The notes below the pieces were generated by a model. It searched no databases and had not been told where the DNA came from. It was given only the letters and a program-made list of their open reading frames with translations. Position numbers and translations under genes: made by a program. From the NCBI GenBank assembly GCA_016793585.1, contig JAEUJR010000011.1:1-12231 (forward strand): a stretch of DNA of 12,231 bases. Reading direction: 5' to 3'. The stretch comes from Archangium sp. (GTDB lineage: Bacteria > Myxococcota > Myxococcia > Myxococcales > Myxococcaceae). Shown one piece after another: positions 5,950 through 12,231 of this stretch (position 1 is the first letter of the stretch; each line of letters starts with the position of its first letter).

Positions 5950-7626
5950 CGATACGTCCGTGACTCCGTCAAAGCTCCCGTCGTCTCTGGCTTCGCGCTC
6001 AAGGCCTTCGTCAGCGCCCTCGAGAGCGGCGTCGGCCCGGTGCTCATCGACAAGCTCATCACCGACTCCGGCGTCGGCCGCTTTCGTGAGACGAGCGCGG
6101 GCAACGCGTCTCCGATTCAGGTACCGCTGCCGCTCGGCGCCGAGCCCACCGGCGTCACCGAGCCGAAGGCCCTCGCCGAAGCCGCGCTCTCGGCGGCCGC
6201 GAACGTGCCGGGTGACAAGCTCGAGACCATCGCTGCCTTCCGCGAGGCGTACCGCAGCAACACCAGCGACCCGTCACGCGTCGTGCGCCGCCTGCACGAG
6301 GCCCTCTCGAAGCTCGAGGGCGGCGACGACAAGATGAACTTCTTCATCTCGCGCAAACCCGAGCAGGTGCTCGCCGAGGCCGAGGCGTCGACGAGCCGGT
6401 GGCGCGCGGGGAACCCGAAGTCGGCGCTCGATGGCGTGCCGGTGGTGCTCAAAGACGAGGTCGACCTCGAGGGCTTCGTCACCACCCTGGGCACGAAGTT
6501 TCGCACCGAGGTCGCCGCGAAAGACTCCGCCGTCGCCGCGCGCCTCAAGGCCGCCGGAGCGCTCATTCTCGGCAAAGCGAACATGAACGAGATTGGCATC
6601 AACCCCATCGGGCTCAACCCGCACTACGGGCCCGCGCGAAACCCCTTCGACCGCACGCGCATCACCGGTGGCTCGTCGTCGGCGTCGGCGGCGGTGGTCG
6701 CAGCGGGCCTCTGCCCCATCTCCATCGGCGCCGACGGCGGTGGTTCGATTCGTATTCCCGCGGCGCTCTGCGGCGTCGTCGGCCTCAAAGCCACCTTCGG
6801 CCGCATCAGCGAAGCCGGCATTCCCCCGCTCTGCTGGAACGTGGGGCACGTCGGCCCCATCGGGCTCACCGTCGCCGACGTCGCTGCTGCGTATGCGCTC
6901 ATCGCCGGACCCGACGAACACGACCCGGTCTCGCTGCGCCAGCCGTCACTGCACCTCACCGACTACGCGAACGGCTCGCTGAAAGGCGTGCGCCTGGGCA
7001 TCTGCCAGCCGTACTTCGAAGACGCAGAGGCCGACGTGGTGGCGCGCTGCCGTGAAGGCCTGAAGGCGCTCACCGACGCAGGCGCGACCATCGTCGAGCT
7101 GCCGCCGCCCGACCTGAACCTCATTCTCTGGAGCCACTCCATCATCATCCTCTCGGAGATGCGGGAGGCCATGCACGAAGAGGTGCTGAAGGACTCGAGC
7201 CGCTTCGCCCTCGACTCACGCACGAACCTCGCCATCGGCGGCAACTTCAGCTCGCGCGACTATGTGCACGCGCTCCGGCACCGCCAGAAGCTGACGCGCG
7301 AGTGGCTCGAGCTGATGAAGACGTGCGACGTGGTGGTGACGCCGACGACGGCCTGCACCGCGCCGGCGATTCCCGAGGCCACGCTGCCCGACGGTGAGTC
7401 GAACCTGCCCGTCGTCGACCAGCTGATGCGCTTCATTCGGGTCGGCAACCTCACCGGCTTCCCTGCGTTGTCGGTGCCGGCGGGTCTCGATGGGCGCGGC
7501 CTGCCCGTCGGCCTGCACCTCATGGGGCGCCCGTACGAAGAGCACCTGCTGCTGCGCCTGGGCCGCGTCGTCGAAGCGACGGTGAAGCGCACGACGCCGA
7601 AGGTGCACGTCACCGCCCTCACCTGA
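5947..7626 (+). CDS. Amidase-signature hydrolase (FAAH-like)
   Basis: Predicted serine amidohydrolase of 559 residues, hydrolysing an amide to acid plus amine or ammonia. The amidase-signature triad is complete: K169 (V-V-L-K-D-E), cis-Ser S243 (T-G-G-S-S-S-A-S) and nucleophile S267 (G-A-D-G-G-G-S-I-R-I-P). The spacings 74 and 24 are close to those of FAAH (75 and 24). Further conserved elements are G-K-A-N-M-N-E near 192-198 and V-G-L-K-A-T after the nucleophile. The glycine-rich loop has S-A-S where most relatives have G-G-S. About 130 residues precede the catalytic domain, an extension also common in fatty-acid-amide-hydrolase-like members; it has no signal peptide or clear membrane helix. 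It is not flanked by gatB or gatC, so a role as GatA in tRNA amidation is unlikely. The substrate is unknown. Monocistronic, followed by a weak hairpin. Confidence 0.92.
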   Translation: MRYVRDSVKAPVVSGFALKAFVSALESGVGPVLIDKLITDSGVGRFRETSAGNASPIQVPLPLGAEPTGVTEPKALAEAALSAAANVPGDKLETIAAFREAYRSNTSDPSRVVRRLHEALSKLEGGDDKMNFFISRKPEQVLAEAEASTSRWRAGNPKSALDGVPVVLKDEVDLEGFVTTLGTKFRTEVAAKDSAVAARLKAAGALILGKANMNEIGINPIGLNPHYGPARNPFDRTRITGGSSSASAAVVAAGLCPISIGADGGGSIRIPAALCGVVGLKATFGRISEAGIPPLCWNVGHVGPIGLTVADVAAAYALIAGPDEHDPVSLRQPSLHLTDYANGSLKGVRLGICQPYFEDAEADVVARCREGLKALTDAGATIVELPPPDLNLILWSHSIIILSEMREAMHEEVLKDSSRFALDSRTNLAIGGNFSSRDYVHALRHRQKLTREWLELMKTCDVVVTPTTACTAPAIPEATLPDGESNLPVVDQLMRFIRVGNLTGFPALSVPAGLDGRGLPVGLHLMGRPYEEHLLLRLGRVVEATVKRTTPKVHVTALT

Positions 7627-7645
7627 CAGGCATCAACGGCCGATG

Positions 7646-7674
7646 GGAACGGCCACACGAAGTCCGTTCCTTCT
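7646..7674 (+). terminator. Weak hairpin after the amidase gene
   Basis: GGAACGG (7646-7652) pairs with CCGTTCC (7664-7670) around an 11-base loop, followed by TTCT. The T-run is poor and the hairpin overlaps the likely promoter region of the next gene, so it may be a weak terminator or an operator. Confidence 0.35.
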
Positions 7675-7685
7675 GCGCGCGCTTG

Positions 7686-7704
7686 GCTATCGTTCGCGCA
7701 CATG
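7686..7704 (+). promoter_or_regulatory. Start-proximal promoter motif of the four-zinc-ribbon gene
   Basis: GCTATCGTTCGCGCACATG ends in the start codon and matches the amidase motif at 15 of 19 positions. TATCGT (7688-7693) is a plausible -10 box 8 bases before the ATG. There is no Shine-Dalgarno sequence. Confidence 0.5.
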
Positions 7705-9048
7705 GCCTCCACCAGCTGTCCGAACTGCGGCGCGCCTCTCACCAGCAACCCCTCCCTCTTCGGCAAGGGCCTCGCTGGCCTCGAGTGTGGCTCGTGCAAG
7801 ACGACGTTCTCTGACGGCGCCGTCACCCAGCAGCTGTTCCAGCTCGCGGGCATTCCGCTCGGCGACCTGAAAGACGCGGTGGTGCGCGGCGCTGGCAAAC
7901 CGACGGCGACGCCGCGCTCGTGCCCCACGTGCAGCAAGCCGCTCACGCGCTTCACCATCAAGGGCATCGAGCTCGACCTCTGCGCCGAGTGCGGCACCAC
8001 GGCCTTCGACCCCGGCGAGCTGTGGCGGCTCACTGCGGGAAAGCTCGGCACTGCGCCGGCCGGCCCGAAGCAGGGTGTCTTCGAGATGCTGTGGGACTGC
8101 GCGAGCTGCGACACGAAGAACCTGCTCGGCAAGACGAACCGCTTCTGCCCCGTGTGTGGTGCGCCACAAGACCCGAAGCGCCGCCGCTTCCCCGAGCCCG
8201 GCCAGGAGGTCGCGGCCAACACCGAGTTCGACGGCGCCGACAAAGCGTGTGCGCACTGTGCAACCCCAAACGGCGCGAAGGCCGTGCACTGCCGGCACTG
8301 CGGCGCCCCGATGGACGGCACGGCTCAGGTGAAGCGGCTCGCCGACCAGGTGAATGGCCAGAGCGTCGACGCTGCCCCGGCCGCGCCAGTCGCTGCACCG
8401 CCCGCGAAGAAGCCGTGGTGGCCGTACGCGCTCGGCGCCGTCGCCCTGCTCTGCTGCGGCTTCGGTGGCGTCGCGATGCTGTGGACGAAGCCGTCGAAGG
8501 CCACCGTCTCGGGCCACACCTGGGAGCGCAGCATCGACATCGAGAAGTACGGCCCGGTGTCCGACTCCGAGTGGTGCGACTCGATGCCCTCGGGCGCGTA
8601 CGACGTGTCACGCAGCAAGAAGCAGCGCTCGACCAACAAGATTCCCGACGGCGAGACGTGCAGCACGCGCAACGTCGACCGCGGCGACGGCACCTTCGAG
8701 CGCAAGCAGGAGTGCAAGCCGAAGTACCGCGACGAGCCCGTCTACGCTGACCACTGCTCGTTCAAGGTGGACAAGTGGGCAAAGTCGCGCAGCGTCACCT
8801 CGAACGGAACGCTCCGCGAGCCACCCACCTGGCCCTCGCTCTCTGGCCTGCGTGGCGGCTCGAGCGTCGGCAGCGAACGCGAAGGCGCGCACCACGAGAC
8901 GTACACGGTCGCGTTCAAGGGCCCCAAGGGCGAGTCGTGGAGCTGTGACGTGAACGAGGGCAGGTGGAGCAGCCTGCGTGAAGGCACCACGCTCGACGTG
9001 AAGGTGCGCGTGATGGGCGGAGGGCTCGACTGCGGCAGCGTGCCGTGA
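7702..9048 (+). CDS. Membrane-anchored protein with four zinc ribbons and Cys-rich outer domain
   Basis: This 448-residue protein carries four Cys4 zinc ribbons in the N-terminal 200 residues: C6/C9/C29/C32; C74/C77/C94/C97 in a TFIIB-type ribbon ending D-P-G-E-L; C133/C136/C149/C152, beginning W-D-C-x2-C like RanBP2-type fingers; and C183/C186/C197/C200. An Ala/Pro linker leads to one membrane helix (about 239-261). With the ribbons inside, the remaining 185 residues would be extracytoplasmic. That domain has six Cys (292, 320, 338, 352, 415, 444) that could form disulfides, and starts with W-E-R-S-I-D-I-E followed by a W and P-S-G-A. I recall this pattern from other bacterial zinc-ribbon membrane proteins of unknown function, but cannot name a family. 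The start is supported by a promoter motif and by the ribbon beginning at residue 6. Function unknown. Confidence 0.85.
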   Translation: MASTSCPNCGAPLTSNPSLFGKGLAGLECGSCKTTFSDGAVTQQLFQLAGIPLGDLKDAVVRGAGKPTATPRSCPTCSKPLTRFTIKGIELDLCAECGTTAFDPGELWRLTAGKLGTAPAGPKQGVFEMLWDCASCDTKNLLGKTNRFCPVCGAPQDPKRRRFPEPGQEVAANTEFDGADKACAHCATPNGAKAVHCRHCGAPMDGTAQVKRLADQVNGQSVDAAPAAPVAAPPAKKPWWPYALGAVALLCCGFGGVAMLWTKPSKATVSGHTWERSIDIEKYGPVSDSEWCDSMPSGAYDVSRSKKQRSTNKIPDGETCSTRNVDRGDGTFERKQECKPKYRDEPVYADHCSFKVDKWAKSRSVTSNGTLREPPTWPSLSGLRGGSSVGSEREGAHHETYTVAFKGPKGESWSCDVNEGRWSSLREGTTLDVKVRVMGGGLDCGSVP

Positions 9049-9053
9049 GCGGC

Positions 9054-9533
9054 TCAGCTCCAGCGAAACTCGAACACCAGTCGCTGCTCGGTGACGTCGA
9101 CGAGCTCGACGCGTGAACGTGGCCGGGTGTGTTCGGCGAAGAAGTCGAACACCCCGAGCGTGACGCCGGGCGGTGTGGCGCGCGCGCCAGTCACCGCCAG
9201 GTGACCCACGCCCGCGCCGACGGGCCGCCACTGCACCTGAATGTCACGCCGCAGCCGCGAGCTGATGACGGGCAGCACCGTCGACCACACGCGCTCGGCC
9301 GAGATGAGCTCGAGGCTCGTCATCAACGCCCGGCCGACGACCGACTGGGCGTAGCGCTCGCCGATGGCGTAGCCCACCTTGCGCGGGCAACCCTCGACCG
9401 AGGCGGCGATGGCGCGCGACACCTTCTCACCCCAGACCCCCGAGTCGACGCCAGCACCAGACGCCTCACCCTCGAGCGCCTCGACGAGGTCTCGGTGAAC
9501 GACGGGCAGCAACCGTTCGGGGTCGGGGGACAC
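9054..9533 (-). CDS. Small hypothetical protein, possibly DUF2378/TIGR02265 family
   Basis: This 159-residue soluble protein has a helical first half and a beta-rich second half. The segment from about 57, Y-A-I-G-E-R-Y-A-Q-S-V-V-G-R-A-L, then a helix with E-R-V-W and later strands ending E-F-R-W, resembles the DUF2378 (TIGR02265) family, which is expanded in Myxococcus and relatives and has no known function. This is judged from memory of the pattern and is tentative. The start is a GTG at 9533 without a clear ribosome site; no better start is in frame nearby. It lies 42 bp downstream of the zinc-ribbon/PPM-like gene on the same strand and is probably cotranscribed. Its stop is 5 bp from the stop of the convergent gene. 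A V4R-like small-molecule-binding fold is another possibility. Confidence 0.7.
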   Translation of the reverse strand: MSPDPERLLPVVHRDLVEALEGEASGAGVDSGVWGEKVSRAIAASVEGCPRKVGYAIGERYAQSVVGRALMTSLELISAERVWSTVLPVISSRLRRDIQVQWRPVGAGVGHLAVTGARATPPGVTLGVFDFFAEHTRPRSRVELVDVTEQRLVFEFRWS

Positions 9534-9575
9534 GGCCGAAGCAGATGACGGGAAAGCAGGCGCGGAGTCAACGAG

Positions 9576-11135
9576 TCAGGGCACACCCGAGATGAGCGCG
9601 ACCCCGGTGGGCGCGCCGGGCGCATCGCTGATGGCGGCACGGCAGAGCTGCTCGAGCGCGGGCGCCGTCTTCTTCGTCTTCCAGTGCCGCTCGAAGGCCT
9701 CGTACAGCCGCGACGCCTTGCCCCCGCGCCACACCTCGGCGAGCTGGTCGGCCGTCTGGGGTTCTCCGTCGTACGAGAGGGTGCCGGTGAAGAAGAGGCG
9801 GTGGAAGTCGCTCACCGTCGCTTCGCCGCCTTCGTCGAAGGCCTGGTGCGAGTCGGCCTTCACGCCGCGGGGCCCCAGCGCGATGGGCTGGCGCCACGTC
9901 TGCCGAAACCACTTCACGCGTTGGTACCGGTCTGACAGGTGCGCGACGAGGAGCGGCGCCGGGGCACTCAGGGTGGAGCGGGCGTGCCGGCCGGCCGCGC
10001 GGGGGTTGTCGTTGTCACCGTGCTCCGGGCGGTCGAGCACCTCGAGCACCGCGTCGCAGAACGCCTTCCACTGCGCGTCCGTCACGCTCGCAGCCAGCCA
10101 CACGAGGGCGTGCCGGTCGTCGTGCAGCGGCAGCAGCGCCACCCGCTCCCCCGGCTGCGTGAGCAGGGCGACCTCGTAGCGCTTCGTCTTGAAGGTCTCG
10201 ACGCGGCCGGGCGGCATCACCGGTGACAGCTCGGGCAGCACCGCGCGCACGGCGACGAGCTTCACGTCTCCCGACGGCACCGGTCGCGACCAGGTGTTCT
10301 TCTGAAAGTCCTCCCAGAAGGCGTTCTTCGCGAGCGTCACCACACGCAGCGGCTCTTCACCGAGGTGCGCATTCGTGGTGTCGAGCAACGCGCGCACGCC
10401 GTCGCCGTAGCCCTTCGCGCCGCGCCCGAGAAACCCCGGGCTCGCGAACAGCACGAGGTCGTTCGCGGCGAGGTGCACCTCACGGCCGTTCTCGAAGTGG
10501 TCGCCGCGCTCGCGCAACGACTTGCGCTCGAGCGGCTGGCCATGGCCGTGGGCGACGATGGTGCGGCCCTCCTGGCTCGAAGCCCAGATGAGCGCCTCGC
10601 GGCACCCCGCCGAGTACGGCACCACCTTCATGCGCAGCGGGTCGAAGAGCGTGATGGCCACCTCGAGGCGCTGCGAGAACGGGCCTTCACACAACGAATC
10701 GAGCGCGAGGTTGGCGGCGAGGCCGGGGTCGGCGTCGTTCTCGAGTGACTGTCTGAGCGCCTCGAAGGCACGGGCGAGCGGCACGTTCACCGGCGCGCCT
10801 TCGGCGTCGACGACGCGCATCGAGACGAAGGCGAACTGCTCGGCGGGCAGCTCGAAGCCGGCGAACACCTCGGGCACGGCGCCCGCGATGGTCTGCTCCA
10901 CGAGCGACAGCTCGAAGCGCGGCACCGCCCAGTTGCGCAGCGTCGCGTCGGGCTCGGGAAACGGCGGCGCCTTGCTCTTCGTGCCCTGCGGCTTCGGCGG
11001 CGCGTGAAAGGTCGAGACGGCGTGGTCTTCGACGACGAGCGTCGTCTGGCAGTAGGTGCACGTCACGCGCGAGGCACCGACGGGCACGTCGATGGGTGCA
11101 CCACACGCGGCACAGTGGGGAGCCTGCAGTCGCAT
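9576..11135 (-). CDS. Zinc-ribbon protein with degenerate PPM/SpoIIE-like phosphatase domain
   Basis: Predicted cytoplasmic protein of 519 residues. It begins with a zinc ribbon (C8-x2-C11, C26-x2-C29) and a Lys/Pro-rich linker (45-62). Residues about 70-300 follow the layout of SpoIIE/RsbU-type PPM phosphatases: V-V-D110-A-E-G, the strand-turn F-D-P-L-R-M-K-V-V-P-Y-S-A-G-C (family: N-A-G-H), then N-D226-L-V-L-F-A-S-P-G (family: G-D-x-L-L-L-Y-T-D-G) and G-D290-V-K-L-V. The metal-binding Asp of the T-D-G box is Pro (P233), and the early G-D box is not recognisable. It is therefore probably inactive as a phosphatase. Residues 300-519 are an unrecognised C-terminal region. An ATG at 11177 would add 14 residues; 11135 is preferred because the ribbon then begins close to the N-terminus. 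First gene of a likely pair with the DUF2378-like gene, divergent from the dehydrogenase. Confidence 0.78.
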   Translation of the reverse strand: MRLQAPHCAACGAPIDVPVGASRVTCTYCQTTLVVEDHAVSTFHAPPKPQGTKSKAPPFPEPDATLRNWAVPRFELSLVEQTIAGAVPEVFAGFELPAEQFAFVSMRVVDAEGAPVNVPLARAFEALRQSLENDADPGLAANLALDSLCEGPFSQRLEVAITLFDPLRMKVVPYSAGCREALIWASSQEGRTIVAHGHGQPLERKSLRERGDHFENGREVHLAANDLVLFASPGFLGRGAKGYGDGVRALLDTTNAHLGEEPLRVVTLAKNAFWEDFQKNTWSRPVPSGDVKLVAVRAVLPELSPVMPPGRVETFKTKRYEVALLTQPGERVALLPLHDDRHALVWLAASVTDAQWKAFCDAVLEVLDRPEHGDNDNPRAAGRHARSTLSAPAPLLVAHLSDRYQRVKWFRQTWRQPIALGPRGVKADSHQAFDEGGEATVSDFHRLFFTGTLSYDGEPQTADQLAEVWRGGKASRLYEAFERHWKTKKTAPALEQLCRAAISDAPGAPTGVALISGVP

Positions 11136-11222
11136 GGCCCGACGCTGTGTCACTCGCGCCGACAGTGCCAGCGTCATGTGGCTCGGTTATGCAGCGCGTC
11201 CCCGCTTCGAAGGAGCTTTGCC
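11136..11222. promoter_or_regulatory. Divergent promoter region
   Basis: The 87-base gap between divergent starts must hold promoters for both. A possible -10 box for the dehydrogenase is TTATGC (11187-11192); read on the minus strand the same place gives CATAAC. Neither has a clear -35 partner, so the assignment is weak. Confidence 0.3.
11210..11215 (+). promoter_or_regulatory. Shine-Dalgarno sequence of the dehydrogenase gene
   Basis: AAGGAG lies 7 bases before the ATG at 11223. It is the best ribosome site in the window and excludes the longer in-frame starts upstream. Confidence 0.75.
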
Positions 11223-12005
11223 ATGGCCCAGGTCGCCCTCATCACCGGAGCCTCGTCAGGACTCGGCGAGCAGTTCGCGCACCGCTTCGCCCGCGATGGA
11301 CACGACGTCATTCTCGTCGCGCGCAACGAAGCCCGGCTCAACGCGCTGGCCGAGCGGCTGCGCCTGCACAAGGTGCGCACCTTCGTGCTGCCGTTCGACC
11401 TGTCGGCCCCGCCGACACCGAAGAAGCTCTTCGACGCGGTGGCCGAGAAGGGGCTCGAGGTCGACTTCCTGGTGAACAACGCCGGCTTCGGCTCCACCGG
11501 GCCGTTCCTCGACCTCGACGTGTCGCGTGAGCTCGAGATGGTGCAGGTGAACTGCACCGCGCTGCTCGAGCTGTGTCACCGCTTCGTGAAGCCGATGCGT
11601 GCGCGCGGCCGTGGGCGGGTGCTGAACATCGCGTCGACCGCAGGGTTTCAGCCGGGCCCGTTCATGGCGACGTACTACGCGACGAAGGCCTTCGTGGTGA
11701 GCTTCACCGAGGCGCTCTCCCATGAGCTCGCCGGTTCGGGGGTCACCGTCACAGCGAGCTGTCCGGGCGCGACGTTGACCGAGTTCGCGAAGGTGGCTGG
11801 CAACGACAAGACGCCGCTCTTCCAGCGGCCGGTCGGCGTCGCGAAGGCCGAAGACGTGGTGAACGATGCGTACGAGGCGATGATGCAGGGCGAGCCGCTC
11901 GTCGTGCACGGGTGGATGAACTACCTCGCGTACCAGTCGCTCCGCGTGTCGCCGCGCTCGGTCGTGCGCAGCATCACCGCGTCGTTGAACAAGCCGGCGG
12001 AGTGA
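11223..12005 (+). CDS. Short-chain dehydrogenase/reductase (classical SDR)
   Basis: Predicted NAD(P)-dependent oxidoreductase of 260 residues, the usual length for a classical SDR. Visible motifs are the cofactor loop T8-G-A-S-S-G13-L-G15, the acidic D59-L after the third strand, N85-N-A-G88, active-site N110, catalytic S138 (I-A-S-T), Y151-x3-K155 and the P-G turn at 181-182 followed by T-x-F. V-A-R34 after the second strand, with no acidic residue there, favours NADPH. The overall pattern (N-N-A-G-F-G, Y-Y-A-T-K-A-F-V, P-G-A-T-x-T-E-F) is that of the DltE/YqjQ-like group of generic SDRs, whose substrates are mostly unknown. The start is fixed by AAGGAG 7 bases upstream. The stop is 2 bases from the start of the next gene, so the two are cotranscribed. 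Confidence 0.93.
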   Translation: MAQVALITGASSGLGEQFAHRFARDGHDVILVARNEARLNALAERLRLHKVRTFVLPFDLSAPPTPKKLFDAVAEKGLEVDFLVNNAGFGSTGPFLDLDVSRELEMVQVNCTALLELCHRFVKPMRARGRGRVLNIASTAGFQPGPFMATYYATKAFVVSFTEALSHELAGSGVTVTASCPGATLTEFAKVAGNDKTPLFQRPVGVAKAEDVVNDAYEAMMQGEPLVVHGWMNYLAYQSLRVSPRSVVRSITASLNKPAE

Positions 12006-12007
12006 CG

Positions 12008-12231
12008 ATGAAGCGCGCGCTCTTCACGCTGCTGTTCGGGTTCGGCTGCGGAACGATGGCGCCGGCCGTCGATGCAGGTCTCGTGGTGGCCGACGCGGGA
12101 GCCGATGCTGGCAGCGTGGTCATGGACTCGGGAATCGCCGACTCGGGCATCGCCGACGCCGGAACGCTCGACGCGGGCGTTCCCGATGGTGGCGTGACGA
12201 AGTCAGACGCAGGTGCCTCCGTCGACGCCGG
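12008..12231 (+). CDS. Asp-Ala-Gly-rich lipoprotein, N-terminal part (3' end outside window)
   Basis: An ATG at 12008 opens a frame of at least 74 codons to the window end. The first residues, M-K-R-A-L-F-T-L-L-F-G-F-G-C14, look like a short lipoprotein signal peptide, although G-F-G-C is a non-canonical lipobox. After Cys the sequence is low complexity with Asp-[Ala/Ser/Gly]-Gly every few residues (V-D-A-G, A-D-A-G, D-S-G-I-A), a linker type common after lipobox Cys residues in myxobacterial surface lipoproteins. A GGAG ribosome site (11999-12002) inside the end of the dehydrogenase gene sits 5 bases upstream, and the gap to that gene's stop is 2 bases. The functional domain must lie beyond the window, so no role can be given. 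Confidence 0.8.
   Translation, partial: MKRALFTLLFGFGCGTMAPAVDAGLVVADAGADAGSVVMDSGIADSGIADAGTLDAGVPDGGVTKSDAGASVDA
12125..12199 (+). repeat. Five imperfect 15-bp tandem units encoding D-[S/A/G]-G-x-x
   Basis: Units begin at 12125, 12140, 12155, 12170 and 12185 and encode DSGIA, DSGIA, DAGTL, DAGVP and DGGVT. The first two differ by one base, pointing to recent duplication; the rest have drifted. The repeat stays in frame within the lipoprotein linker. Confidence 0.75.

Noticed and set aside
7260..8517. Long minus-strand open frames opposite the amidase and the four-zinc-ribbon gene
   Set aside because: No domain pattern, atypical composition, and complete overlap with well-supported plus-strand genes.
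11004..11222. In-frame N-terminal extension of the dehydrogenase beginning at 11004
   Set aside because: The Rossmann motif TGASSGLG lies at residue 8 from ATG 11223, which has an excellent ribosome site; the extension overlaps the divergent gene.
1..12231. Defence island, CRISPR array, mobile element, tRNA or rRNA
   Set aside because: I looked for spaced repeats, transposase or integrase motifs, terminal inverted repeats and tRNA-like folds and saw none. The PLD-like gene alone is not enough to call a defence system.

Overview
The window is GC-rich DNA with strongly GC-biased third codon positions. It most resembles a member of the Myxococcota (myxobacteria). Supporting traits are many zinc-ribbon hybrid proteins of unknown role, a lipoprotein rich in Asp-Ala-Gly repeats, a TPR/cyclic-nucleotide-binding regulator, and a small protein that looks like the myxobacterial DUF2378/TIGR02265 family. 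The assignment is by style, not by a marker gene. I see no rRNA, tRNA, CRISPR array, insertion sequence, phage gene or attachment site.

Layout. (1) 1-963 (+): 3' part of an unrecognised gene with an internal duplication, closed by a strong hairpin terminator (about 971-1025). (2) 1064-1774 (+): zinc-ribbon, two-helix membrane protein with a probably leaderless start. (3) 1930-3170 (-): two-gene unit, a single-HKD phospholipase-D-like protein followed, with an ATGA overlap, by a YihX-like HAD phosphatase. (4) 3269-5848 (-): a lipoprotein, then a TPR protein with two cyclic-nucleotide-binding domains. (5) 5947-7626 (+): a FAAH-type amidase with an intact Ser-cisSer-Lys triad, divergent from the lipoprotein. 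(6) 7702-9048 (+): a membrane-anchored protein with four zinc ribbons, ending 5 bp from (7) a convergent pair (-, 11135-9054), a zinc-ribbon protein with a degenerate SpoIIE/PPM-like domain followed by the DUF2378-like protein. (8) 11223-12231 (+): a short-chain dehydrogenase/reductase tightly coupled to a lipoprotein gene that runs off the window.

There is no single obvious pathway: this looks like ordinary chromosomal background made of small transcription units. The recurring themes are zinc ribbons at the N-terminus of otherwise unrelated proteins (three genes) and signalling-like domains that have lost key residues (second cNMP domain; PPM-like domain). The most testable points are a 19-bp start-proximal motif shared by the amidase and the four-zinc-ribbon gene (probable leaderless promoters), the C-x2-C-x5-C motif appended to the PLD-like protein, and the degenerate phosphatase-like protein. 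I did not find a convincing defence, secretion or biosynthetic system.
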